From Panicum virgatum (taxonomy: Eukaryota > Streptophyta > Magnoliopsida > Poales > Poaceae), in NCBI RefSeq assembly GCF_016808335.1, contig NC_053149.1, forward strand, positions 27,091,339 to 27,155,338: 64,000 nucleotides of DNA. The letters run 5' to 3'. The position numbers and the translations under genes are program-made. Position 1 is the first letter of the stretch. Every line of letters starts with the position of its first letter. Positions 11,740 to 22,111 of the stretch are shown piece after piece. The notes below the pieces were generated by a model. That model was not told where the DNA came from, did not search any database, and saw nothing but the letters and a program-made list of their open reading frames with translations.

Positions 11740-11856
11740 GGCCAACTCAACATGTTGGCCTATCTCTTTTCTTTTCTCTTTCTTTTTTTTACTGGCCAAC
11801 TCAACGTGTTGGCCTGTCATGATTTTTTTTTGTGCGGCCAACTCAACGTGTTGGCC
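11740..11856. repeat. Three tandem hairpin modules between convergent genes
   Basis: Three 21-bp copies of GGCCAACTCAACRTGTTGGCC at 11740-11760, 11794-11814 and 11836-11856. Each has a 7-bp inverted repeat GGCCAAC/GTTGGCC around a 7-nt loop, and copies one and two are followed by T/C-rich runs. They sit in the 340 bp between the 3' ends of the convergent antisense PMD gene and integrase. A role in transcript end formation is only inferred. Confidence 0.75.
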
Positions 11857-11894
11857 TACTACACTGCAGCCAGATGGATCTCATCGGCTTTTCG

Positions 11895-14800
11895 TTACTC
11901 GCCTTCCCACATGCTCGGGAAATACTTCTTGAGATGTTGGCCATTCACAGCAACAGGAAACTTGACGCCGTCCAATTCCTCGAGCATGTATGCATTGCCA
12001 GGCAAGACCTGATCAACCTTGTACGGACCATGCCAAGTTGGAGACCATTTACCAAACTTTTTATCTTTAGTTCCCAATGGCAACACTGCCTCCCAAACCA
12101 AATCTCCAACCTGAAAAATCTTAGGCCTGACCTTCTTGTTGTACGCACGAGCAACTTTAGTCTTATTTTCTCTGATCTTCTCCAGCGACCAAAGCCTTAG
12201 CTCTGTCAGGTCCTCCACATTATCATTCATCAAGGCTGCATACTGTTCAGCGGATAGATCATTCTGAAACTCAACACGCCTTGATCCGGCCGTGATCTCC
12301 CATGGTAACGCAGCATCTTGGCCGTAGACTAGATGGTACGGCGACGTCTTGGTGGACCCATGAAATGAAATACGATATGCCCACAAAGCTTCTGATAACA
12401 CCTCATGCCAGCGCCTAGGATATTCATCGATTTTTCTCTTTATGAGCTTGATGAGGCTCTGGTTGGATGCTTCAGCCTGTCCATTAGCTTGGGCATAATA
12501 TGGAGATGATCTGATCAACTTAATTCCCATGTCATCGGCAAACTTCCTGAATTCCTCCTATATGAAGACCGATCCTCCATTGGTCGTAATGGGCTGAGGA
12601 ATTCCAAATCTGTGGATGATGTGCTCTTTGACAAAACTGATCACATCTCTTGATGCTACTGATCTCATGGGAACTGCCTCCACCCACTTTGTGAAATAAT
12701 CTGTGGCAGCTAAGACCCATTGGTGACCCTTGCTGGACGACGGGTTGATCTGACCAATCATGTCCATGGCCCACCCTCTGAATGGCCATGGTTTGATGAT
12801 AGGATTCATCACTGATGCTGGCACTATCTGAATTTTGCCAAACCTCTGGCATGCCTGACATCCTTTATAATATTTGAAACAATCTTCAAGCATAGTGGGC
12901 CAGTAATAACCTGATCGCCTAATCAGCCACTTCATCTTATGAGCCGATTGATGAGTACCGCAGGCTCCTTCATGAACCTCATGCAAGAGCCGATTTGATT
13001 CTGAAGGTCCCAGACATTTAAGCAGTAGTCCTTCCAAGGTCCTGTAAAACATGTCATCCCCCATCAGAACATACTTCATGGCCTTGAGTCTTATCCTTTT
13101 GGGTGCCCCCCGAGCCGAATCCTTCAAGTAATTGAAGATATCGGCTCTCCAGTCTCCGGGTTCTAGAAAGTGAACCTTCACGTCCACTCCATCGGCTGCT
13201 TCCCTGTACCCGGAAGCCATCTGTGCCAAATCATTGGCTTCATTGTTCAGAGTTCTGCGTATCCAGTGGAAATTGATGTACCTGAATTGCGACATCAACT
13301 CACGGCACTGCACCCATATCGGGAATAGAGCCTCGCTCTCACATCTATATTCCTCCGTGAGCTGGGAAATCACCAACTTTGAATCTCCAAAAATTTCCAC
13401 TGCCTCTACACCAGCTTCAAGGAGCAGTTCCATCCCTTTGCGAACGGCTTCATATTCCACCAAATTATTAGTGCATGGGGCAGTCATTCTGATGGAAAAG
13501 GAGTAAGTCGCCCCACGCGGCGAGACCAACAGAATTCCCACACCGCACCCATCATCACAAGCCGATCCGTCAAAAAACATAGCCCAAGCACGAATAAATA
13601 ATACAGCAATATCAGTGCTGATCCTGTCTGCAACAAGATCCGCCAGTGCTTGTCCTTTGACTGCTTTCGCAGGCTGATACCAAATATCGAACTCTGACAA
13701 TGCAAACATCCATTTTCCCAGCTTGCCTTTTAGGACAGGAGCCGACAGCATATGCTTTATGACATCCGATTTGCATATGACAATTGTTTCCGCCGAGAGC
13801 AAAATATGGCGAAGCTTTGTACATGTAAAGTATAAGCAAAGACAAAGCTTCTCGATTTCTGGATACCTGGTCTCGGCGTCTAACATGCGCCTGCTGAGGT
13901 AGAAAACCACCCTCTCCTGGACGTCGTGTTTCTGGACTAACACCGAAGCAATGGAAGTATCACCCACTGATAGGTACACGTAGAACGGCCTATCTTGCTG
14001 AGGAGGAACCAACACTGGAGGCTTTGACAAATACTCCTTGATTTCATCGAAAGCTTGCTGCTGTTCTGCCCCCCAGCGAAACTCAACATCGGATTTGATC
14101 TTCACTAAACCCATGAACGGCTCAATATGTCCAGACAGATTAGAAATAAATCGCCTGATAAAGTTAATTTTACCGATGAGCTTCTGCAACTCTTTCTTCG
14201 TAGTTGGTGGCTTCATCGTCTTCACAGCTTCCTGACTTTTCAGGTCGATCTCGATTCCCCGTTCATGCACCAAGAATCCCAAAAATTGACCGGCCGATAC
14301 TCCAAAGGCACATTTCTTTGGGTTCATTTTGAGCCCAAACCTTCGAGTCCGTTCCAAAACTTGGCGCAGATCTTCTAGATGCCCCCCAACTGACTTGGAT
14401 TTTATCACAACATCGTCAATATAAATCTCTACCAATTTGCCGATGAGATCATGAAAAATGTAATTCATGGCACGTTGGTACATTGCACCGGTATTTTTCA
14501 GTCCAAAGGTCATCACAAAATATTCGAACAAGCCGACCGCACCTGGTACTCTGAACGCGGTCTTGTTCACGTCTTCTGGGGCCATGAAGATCTGGTTGTA
14601 ACCAGCATTGCCGTCCATAAAACTCATCATTTTGTGGCCGGCAGCTGCGTTAATCAATGTTTCTGCAACAGGCATCGGGTATTCGTCTTTTGGCGTCGCT
14701 CTGTTGAGATCTCTAAAATCAACGCATACACGCCATCGGCCATCCTTCTTCTGCACCGGTACAACACTGGAGATCCATTCTGCATACCGGCATGGCCTGA

Positions 14801-15335
14801 TGAACCCAGCATCCAGCATCTTCTCCACCTCTTTCTTGACTTCTTCTAGGACTTCGGCCTTCATCTGTCGTGCTCGTTGCTAAAACGGCCGAAACCCTTT
14901 CTTGAGTGGGAGCCGATGCTCAACGATGCTTCTATCCAGACCGGGCATCTTGGTGTAATCCCATGCAAAATAGTCCCGGTACTCTTTCAGTAGTGCAATC
15001 ATCTCCTCTCGCAAGGCCGGATCCAACTTCTTGCTGATAAATGTCGGCCGTGGCTTATCCCCAGGACCGATGTCAACCTCTTCCAAGTCATCAGCTGACG
15101 TGAACCCGTATCCGAGTTTGCTGTCGTTTGAAAAATCAGCTGCGAACGCAAGCAAGTCTTCGTTATCCACAAGATCAGCGGCAAACGCAGGGAGATGACA
15201 GGAAAAATTATTTGGCCAACAGCACGGGCTGGCCGCTTCTACACTTCCATTATCATTCGAAACCAAATAGTCGATGAGTGGCCAACTGCTAGAGCAGGCC
15301 ATCGTGTGTACATGATGTAACAATTTCGAACTCAA
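11895..15335 (-). pseudogene. pol: Tat pol: RT, RNase H, archaeal-type RNase H, integrase
   Basis: Enzymes that copy and insert the element. One frame from about 15335 to the stop at 11895. Order: linker, RT (VCVDFRDLNRATPKDEYP, MTFGLKN, active-site YIDD near 14411-14425), RNase H 1 (FYLSRRMLDAETRYPEIEK), a second RNase H (FFDGSA, NNLVEYEA, FGDSKL, NNEANDLA supplying D-E-D-D), then integrase with its HHCC zinc finger (HEGACGTHQS, CQACQR), core (WAMDMIG, TTNGGS, GQAE) and C-terminal part (FQVGDLVWE). TAG stops are at 14880-14882 and 12558-12560. The second catalytic Asp of the integrase D,D-35-E triad is Asn (codon at 12581-12579), so strand transfer would fail. It is in a different frame from protease, with 83 bp between. 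Confidence 0.92.
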
Positions 15336-15357
15336 ATAGGATTTTTCTATTTTTTGG

Positions 15358-15378
15358 GGCCGATCGCTGGGATCGGCC
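15358..15378 (-). other. Stem-loop between protease and RT of the Tat element
   Basis: GGCCGATC and GATCGGCC, a perfect 8-bp stem with a 5-nt loop, in the short stretch between the protease stop (15419) and the RT frame (from 15335). The RT frame differs from the protease frame. Related Ogre/Tat elements are known to have an intron in this interval; the hairpin might mark that or a recoding site. Function not shown. Confidence 0.5.
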
Positions 15379-15418
15379 TCTCTATTTCTATTACATCCCG
15401 TAGCATGCCAAGATGCGT

Positions 15419-18400
15419 CTACTCTGTGAGGCCAGTGGATAAGACCAGTCTCAGTCCATTTTTTGTCGCCTCGATCCGATCACAGTCTTCCAGGGCGATC
15501 CCTGAGATCAGCTCTTGTCCATCTGCGTCCCAAGCATTCATATCTGCGAGTGAGACTTCGCTGGAATCATCTGCAGGGACCACTTCTACTTCATCGCCAT
15601 CCCATTGGACCAGATACTGATGCATTGTGGAAGGGATACAGCAGTTGGCATGAATCCAGTCCCTCCCAAGCAGTACTGTGTATGTACTCTTGCTGTTGAC
15701 GATGAAAAACGATGTTGGCACAATCTTGTGACCCACTTTCAGCTCCACATTTAGGACCCCCATCGCCTCTGATGGCTGTCCATTGAAGTCATTAAGCATC
15801 ACATTGGTCTTGATCAGATCGGCAGAAGAACGACCCAATCGGCGCAGCACAGAGTATGGCATCAGGTTGACCGCGGCACCAGTGTCGACCAACATCCTGT
15901 TCACAGGCTTGCCATTGATGAAGCCCTTGAGATACAATCCCTTCGGGTGCTTGTAGCTTTTCTTCTTGGGCTTCTCGAAGATGATCGGCTGTGGGCCCAG
16001 ATCTAGCTGTGCGATGGCTGATTCTTCTGGTTGGGGTGCCCGAAACTCCGACGGGAGCACGAACACCATGTTCACATCGGCCGATGGCTTCTCATTGGCT
16101 TTTGTCTGCTTGGGGCGCCACTCTTTTCTGGGAGGGCGCCTTTCCTCTCTTCGCGGTCGCCTGACTTGCTCCGCGAGATCCGGACGCGCCTTCCTCAGCA
16201 CGTCGAGGTACTTTGCTTCTGCCTCTTCCAGATTGCGCAAGCGCTGTACTCTACGCTTCTGCGACCGATTAAGCCCGTCAGGACACCACCGTGGATGATG
16301 GTACTTGTCTTCTTCTTCTGGCTCAGAATCACCCGTGGTTGGCCGTCTCACACGGTCGTCATGATGTGTTCTGGGCCCCAAGCGCTGGAACACCGATGTC
16401 TCGTCCTGCTAGTGTCCTCGAGGCCTGCACTCCAAGCAATCATCTATAGTAGGCAATCGGCTCATGCCGGAATTCCAATAGTACCTGAAGAACGGCCAAT
16501 GCCAGTGGTCGCGTATAGCCTGGCATGTCCCCAATGTCCTTCCTGAGCGATGCTCATATTCGTCTTCTTCCGATTCATATCGGCGCCGCAACTTGTACTG
16601 GTACTGGTACTTTTCCAGAAGCCGATTAGAAGCTGGAAGCTGATTACGGATGTATCGCACTTGTTCTTCAGTGACATGTTGCTGCCCTGGCTTGTCTTCA
16701 TCCTGGGGCCGTTTGCCAGAAGCGGCCTCTTTCCTCTGCTTGTCATGGCGGCGCATGGGTCCCACCATGTTGATCTGGAACGCCAAATCCTGGCCCTTGG
16801 ATCCGAAATCTGACAGCTCCACCACGTTAGCTTGCGGGAAGGGCTTGGTGTCAACCTTCATCATGTGTTGAGCCAGGATTAATCGGCCTTGCTCGATAGC
16901 CGATTGTATCTGACGACGCAGCTCCTTGCATGTACCCGTGGAATGAGTGAACGAGTAGTGCCATTTGCAGTACAGTCTTCCCTGCAGCTCTTGGGCCATC
17001 GGCAACTTGTGATTCTCTGGGTGCTTCAGCTGTTTTTCTTTGAGGAGCAGATCAAATATCTGCTCCGCCTTGGTCACGTCGAAGTCGAAGTCCTTCAGAA
17101 GCCCCTGCTGTTTGACCCACTTGCACGGGACAGGGTTTGCCCCCCGAGTCCACTCTGCCACGGCTACTTCTTGCTCCTCGCCAGAGTCATCAGATTCTTC
17201 CGCCTGTGAAATGTTTACATGGCGCTTGAACTTGTCCTGGTACAGCTCAGAATGGTAATGCTCGTATGCTGTAAGCTTCTGCACCAGGTGCGCCTGAGGT
17301 GTGAACTCCAACTGAAAAGCCGCATCCTTGATCGGCTTAGCGAGTCCTAGGACAGCGAGATCGACTGCCTCATTCTCTGTGATGCGCGACGAGTAGCATC
17401 GGTTCTTGACCTCCCTGAAGCGCTGTATGTATTCTGACACAGTCTCTCCTCGCTTCTGCCCGACTTGGGCGAGGTCGGCAATTCTAGCTTCAGCAGCCTC
17501 CGAGTGGTACTGGGTATGGAATTGATCTTCAAGCTGCCTCCAGGTTCGAATTGAATCCGGAGCCAGCGATGCATACCATCCAAAAGCTGGGCCTGTAAGG
17601 GATTGGCCGAAGAACCGGACCCTCAACGGATCCGATACTGAGATCATCCCAAGCTGCGTTAAGTATCGGCTCACATGCTCTATAGAGCTGGCTCCTTCTG
17701 ACCCGTTGAATTTGGTGAACTCAGGGAGCCGATACTTGGGTGGCAGTGGGATCAAGTCATAGTCGCTGGGATACGGCTTGGAATACCCGATCGCTTTCCT
17801 CTTGGGCAGGATGCCGAACTGGTCTCTCAGTATTGCACTGACCTGCTCCACACTAAGAACTCCTGGGGCCGATGGCTCAGCACTCGGCCCAGTAGCGTAC
17901 TTTGCCAGCCACGCTTGTTTTTCCGCGTCTGCTCCAGAAGCTCCTGGGTTTACCACCTGCACCGAGCGTGTTGGATTGACGCTGTCAGGGATATAGACGC
18001 ACGTGTAGCCGTGCGGAATCTCCTTGGGTGGCTCGGTGAGGAACTGGCCTTCTCCAGGATCGCCGCCGATCTTGTGGACGACGTAGATCGGCGCGCTCTG
18101 CGGTTTTGGAGCCGCAAATGAGAATGGCAACACCGGTCTAGAATGCAGTGCAGCTTCCTCTGTGTGACTCCCCAGGATTGGTCCCGATGGAGAGTACTGG
18201 TTCTTGATTATCTCCTGGATGACGCGATGTGCCATGCGTTCAAGCTCGTTCATCAGGCTCTGAGAGTGCCGATGAAGCGCATGGGCCACCATGTAGTTCA
18301 TCTCCTGACGCAGGGCTCTGGTGCACTCTTCTGATGGTACAGACAGATCTACATTGTCAAGAGCGCCTTCTGGTGAGAACCCCTTCCACCTGATGCCATG

Positions 18401-18541
18401 GTTGCGGGTCTTCTCAAAAGAGCCGATGAGATCGGCTTCCAGCAGAGCTTTGATCTCATCATACTTCTTCTTGTGTTCAGGAGGGAGCTCTTCATACGTG
18501 ACGGGCTTGGGAGCGAGTTCTTGATCTTGGGCTCCAGTCAT
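15419..18541 (-). pseudogene. gag-pro: Tat gag-protease, one TAG between gag and protease
   Basis: Gag and aspartic protease in one frame. The start is ATG at 18541-18539, only 30 nt after the primer site. Gag (18541 to 16409) has a charged N-terminus and a retrotransposon-gag core (GPAFGWYASLAPDSIRTWRQ, ETVSEYIQRFREVKNRC). A TAG at 16411-16409 followed by CAG ends gag; the same frame then continues to 15419 with the protease: VDTGAAVNLMP catalytic motif and LLGRDWIHA flap/terminal motif, both intact. The TAG could be a mutation or a readthrough site; since many other stops here are simple mutations I favour mutation. The gag frame is also open upstream through the primer site and about 260 nt of LTR (to 18856), which is probably chance. 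Confidence 0.9.
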
Positions 18542-18570
18542 TGTTGCAGTGGACGTTGTTGCCGAGAAGT

Positions 18571-18588
18571 GTCCCACCGGGCGTGCCA
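18571..18588 (-). other. Primer binding site of the Tat element
   Basis: TGGCACGCCCGGTGGGAC on the minus strand, 5 nt inside the 5' LTR end at 18594. The TGG start matches the CCA end of a tRNA; I did not assign which tRNA. Confidence 0.75.
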
Positions 18589-18593
18589 GAATG

Positions 18594-19807
18594 TGTTGTC
18601 GGTCGAAACCCACCGGCGAGCAGCGACAGGCAACACGAAGAGCTGGGAGGTCGCCGGGGCGCTGGCAGGCACTGCTCCCTCGTCGATGGCCCGCAATTCC
18701 GTCACGCGCCCGGAGATTCTGTGGAAAGCCGGGCGTGCCACCTGACCTATACCCGATCAGGAGGGTGCAAACGTGTTCCAAATAGTTTCCTGCATACAAA
18801 GACACGTGTAAATGTAAGTCCGAGCCGTGAGCGGCTCCCCGGGATGACTCTTGCATCGGCTTTAAAGAGCCGATCGAGTCCCGGTGTCAGATGGGATCTG
18901 TTGCATCCAGATATTGGTGAATAAAGCAAATAACTATAAAGCTGCTTCAATTAAATCTAATTAATCTAATCCACGATGGTAACAGCTTCACTGCTAGATC
19001 GGAACATCCTACACGTGACTAGGCCTAATGAACATAACAGACAACTAAACCATAACCCCAAACAGAGGCCTAAGAACTAGCAAGAGCCGATTCCCGGAAC
19101 AATCCCTATCAAGGCCAAGATAAAGCATCTATTACACCACCGAATCATCCAATCCGTTTGCAAGGCCTAACCTAGCAGATACTACGCCAACTCTTAAGAT
19201 AAGAGCAAACCATAACAGATTAGATCTACTAGACATAAAAGAAGCAGGGTGTTGCCTCTGTGCAACTAATTCTATGCGACAAGAACTAGCATGAGATTGA
19301 AACGTGACTGCACAGAGACAACATGATATTCGTAGATGATAAGCAACAAAGCACAACAGATCTACTAAAAGCCATGCTACGAACATCAGGATAACTAGTA
19401 CTACTTGCCATCAAAAATGCTTCAGTACGAGTAATACCAAGGTAAAAGCAAGAACAATACTGCCCTGATCACAAGAAGCGATCAGGGCAGCATGGCACTT
19501 ACTTGGATGAAACCCTAGGATTAGGGGTGGCGATGCGCCGAGAGTTGTTGTTTGCGAGACGTGATGATGCTCTCCTTTACGAATAACAAAGGATACATAT
19601 TTATAGTCCGGAGACTTGGGAAACAATCTAAACTAATCTTGTCCCGATCGGACTCTATCTCTAATCTTAAACTAAATCTAAGGATACATGGCCCATGTGT
19701 AACAGATGCTCACACAGGAGCCGATTTACAAGTCTTCTTAGTCTTCTGCTTTAAGCCCATCTTGCTTTCGGCCCATAAATTAATCCTGTTAATTTATGGC
19801 GATAACA
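18594..19807 (-). repeat. 5' LTR of the Tat element
   Basis: 1214 bp, the same length as the left LTR, with a minus-strand TATAAATA box at 19605-19598. It is followed by the right copy of the target duplication CTGTG (19808-19812). Confidence 0.93.
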
Positions 19808-19955
19808 CTGTGGGAATTTCTTCTTTTTCCCGGGATGCGTGTGAGCGGTGACCGGAGTCGACCGACATGTTATCCCGAGAAGAAGAGGAACTTCTCGAGC
19901 TTCTCGACCTTCTCGAGAATGCCTTCTTGACCTTCTCCTTTGCTCGAGTTATCAT
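19808..19955 (-). pseudogene. Athila env-position ORF of element B, first coding part
   Basis: N-terminus of the same ORF as 4737-6210, cut off by the Tat insertion. ATG at 19955-19953 is the homologue of the ATG at 54282 in element C. The encoded segment is basic and Ser/Arg-rich (ITRAKEKVKKAFSRRSR-like), ending at the CTGTG target site. An AG splice acceptor (TTTTGCAG) ends at 19961, five bases before the ATG, also as in C. Confidence 0.85.
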
Positions 19956-19960
19956 GGTGT

Positions 19961-20335
19961 CTGCAAAAGGTTAGCACGAGCAATACCCGAAGGAAACAAG
20001 AAGTTAAGAGGAGGGTTAGTATTAGTCGTTAGTCGTTAGTTGTTAGTCGTTCTTGCGGGGCGTTAAACCACCACAAACATTCAATGTTCAGCGTGCCATG
20101 AATTTATTTAGAAAGGAAATATTTTTGTGTTTTTTGGTTTATGAACTTCACTAATTACTACTCAAATTTGGTTTTTAGGCGAGCTAGCACTTGAGATCTT
20201 CTCCTAATCAACTCGGAAGAGCTTAATTAGGCAAAGAAACTCAAGAGAGGGAGAAGAGATTAAGGAGCTCGGGCTGGGACATGTGTACCTGAGCTTCTGG
20301 TGCATCGATGAACGTCACCCTGGCTGGCTTTTATA
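19961..20335 (-). promoter_or_regulatory. Internal TATA promoter and leader intron of element B's ORF
   Basis: TATAAAAG on the minus strand at 20335-20328. 46 nt from the box start is the donor AAGCTCAG|GTACAC (GT at 20288-20287), and an intron of about 328 nt ends in TTTTGCAG at 19961 just before the ORF. Element C has the same four signals with the same 46-nt TATA-to-donor distance. TATA, splice sites and spacing are seen; use as a promoter is inferred. Confidence 0.65.
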
Positions 20336-20806
20336 GCCGAGTGCAAAGGACAGGCCGGTCGGCCCCCTGAGTGGCGCTGAGTGATCCATGTCGAGGCTCT
20401 AGTGCTTCGGCATGCAGGTAGATGGATTCCCTTCGGTGGTGATGGGACATGGGTGGATGGCAGAGGCCGGCCGGCCCTAATGAGGCCGCTCGGCGTGCCT
20501 CTGCACGTTCCCGTGCTCCCCTCTTTGCCCATTGCTTCTTCTTTACTCCTTGATCCCACTCCTGAGTGTCCCCTGCAAGAGGAGAAAAGGTGGGGCCGAC
20601 CGGCCTAGGTGGGGCCGGCTGGCCTAGATCTTGGCCAAAATTTTCCGAAAATTTTTGTGAAGTTCTACTGATGCATAACTTTTAAATTTTAAACATGGGT
20701 TAGTTGAAATATAAACATGATTATGCAGGAGGGAAAGAAAATTATGCATGGAAAAATATAAACTATCCTATATGCAATGCAAGTGATGGATACGTGCCAC
20801 GTACCT
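20336..20806. other. Non-coding gap between protease and internal promoter, palindrome-rich
   Basis: No gene. On the minus strand this replaces the pol genes expected here. Four degenerate GGCCGGCCGGCC-type palindromes are at 20352-20365, 20464-20477, 20594-20606 and 20613-20625. An A/T-rich part (20640-20800) is related to element D downstream of its protease. Confidence 0.6.
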
Positions 20807-21399
20807 CATGGCGAGGGTTCGGGTTTTGAGTCCGGAGCCGGACTCTCCATTCCTTCAGTTCGATTGTCGTCGCCGGATGGAGTCTTGGGCGATGACACTT
20901 TCTTCCGCCACACCTTCTTGGGTTTGGGTTGTGTTTCGACCTTCACTTCCTGTGATTCCAGAAATTTCTAATGCTAGATTCGACGTTTGGCATTCCTCTG
21001 ATTGTGAAGCTTGATCTGCTTCGCTTCCTCTTGAATTCTTAACTCCTCCTGGATCCGCAGATTTTTCACGAATGCAATGAGGGCTTCAATGTTTGGAAAC
21101 GACAGTTTCTTCGTCTCTTTCTCGGGTTTCTTCTTGCGACGGTCCTCTTTGACTTGGTTGCATTGGTCAACCTTCGGTTTGAAGGCGAACTTCTCCTGCT
21201 GGCAATTGATGTTGAGCTAGATTTCTCCGGCCCTGACATCAATGTGGGCGTTTGCTGTGCTCAAGAATGGCTTGCCCAGGATGAGCGGCGTCTTGGCGTC
21301 GACTTCCATGTCGAGTATGACAAAGTCAACAGGAATAAAGAAATTCTAGATTTTCACCGGGATATTTTCTGCTATTCCTGTAGGATAGCGGACCATTTG
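20807..21399 (-). pseudogene. Athila protease, C-terminal part, of element B
   Basis: Tail of the retropepsin-type protease region, aligned to element D's protease (62877-63666) through [10 protein letters not shown] and PLILG-PFLS-type blocks and the charged C-terminal tail. A TAG at 21219-21217 replaces a Gln codon found in D. Further breaks occur near 20970. The natural end is the TGA at 20809-20807, which overlaps a splice donor (CCATGAG|GTACGTGG), as in D. The catalytic Asp region is missing because the element is cut at 21399. Confidence 0.75.
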
Positions 21400-22111
21400 A
21401 GTCGAGCTTGCTCGGGATTCTGGAGTCGTCCGAAGTCTGGTATAGCTCTTGTATATTTCTTTTGACATTATTAATATAAGTTATCTTCTTTACTTTTCTG
21501 AGTCAGCTTTACTTTCCGTAGCCTTTCATTTACTCAAGTCTGAGGTTTAGCTTAAGCACGGAAGTTGTCCTTTAGCTTAGTCTAAGTTATCTTTCTTAGT
21601 GATCGGGAACTTATCTTACGGGTTTTCTCGCCCGGACTAGAGCATCTCAAGTTAGTGCTCTAGGTTGAGGGGGATTTCTCTCGAAGGCCTCGAGAGAAAT
21701 CCTAACATTGAGTGCAGATGTGGTGTCTGACCTTAGTGTTAGCTAGAAAGTGTGTTCCACCCCCACAAAACCGTTGTGGTAGTCGGTAGGTGGTGATAGC
21801 CCTATCTGTCCTTTGTAGTCCACCACATTCGGGTGTTTTCATAGCAGTAGTGCAGGTTGCCGTTGGACTCCCCTCTCATCCTTTTCTGAAGTCCTTCCTC
21901 TTCCAGCCGCCGAAGTAAGCTCTGCTTTCTCGAGAACTAGTTAGGTGTTTAGTCTGATCTAGAGATGCTAGCTCGATAGTTCAGAAGTGCATTAGGTGTC
22001 TCATCTCGCTCGTTGTCCTCCCAAGTTGCTAACACTCTAAGGATTAGAATCTCCGTGTGTCACTCCGTCATCGCCTAGCCATTTATCTCACCTACCTATC
22101 TGGCTTACCCC
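21400..22111 (+). repeat. Athila LTR fragment, plus strand (likely relic of C's 5' LTR)
   Basis: About 712 bp matching 58147-58857 in the LTR of element C, in the same orientation, with only a few percent differences by eye. The first ~780 bp and last ~185 bp of the LTR are missing: the left end abuts element B in the opposite direction, and the right end abuts the Tekay element E at 22112. It holds no gene. Confidence 0.85.

Larger units (their letters stand above)
6211..19807 (-). mobile_element. Tat-lineage Ty3/gypsy retrotransposon with antisense genes
   Basis: A complete 13,597-bp element with two 1214-bp LTRs, a primer site, gag-protease, RT-RNase H-second RNase H-integrase on the minus strand and two genes on the plus strand between integrase and the 3' LTR. 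The second, archaeal-like RNase H and the antisense PMD gene are hallmarks of the plant Tat lineage. By eye the two LTRs differ at about 34 positions (about 2.8%); with the often-used grass rate of 1.3e-8 per site per year this suggests roughly one million years. Four or more stops, a frameshift and a lost catalytic integrase Asp make it non-functional. Confidence 0.92.
2730..21399 (-). mobile_element. Element B: Athila-like, protease plus env-position ORF, no pol
   Basis: Minus-strand Athila-like element in pieces. In transcription order: protease tail (21399-20807), non-coding gap, internal promoter (20335), env-position ORF exon (19960-19808, then 6210-4737), LTR-like insertion (about 4735-3512) and 3' untranslated region (3511-2730). 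The Tat element 6211-19807 is nested in it. No RT, RNase H or integrase lies between protease and ORF, so the copy could move only with help. The upstream end is a rearrangement breakpoint at 21399/21400, where it meets an Athila LTR piece in the opposite direction. Its own LTRs are not in the window. Confidence 0.75.

Noticed and set aside
16409..16411. TAG between Tat gag and protease as a programmed readthrough site.
   Set aside because: Possible, but many other TAG codons here arise by CAG loss, and nothing in the flanks marks a readthrough signal.
18542..18856. LTR-encoded extension of Tat gag upstream of its ATG.
   Set aside because: It crosses the primer site and LTR end; translation from the LTR RNA start is unlikely, and the same open LTR frame occurs by chance at the other LTR.
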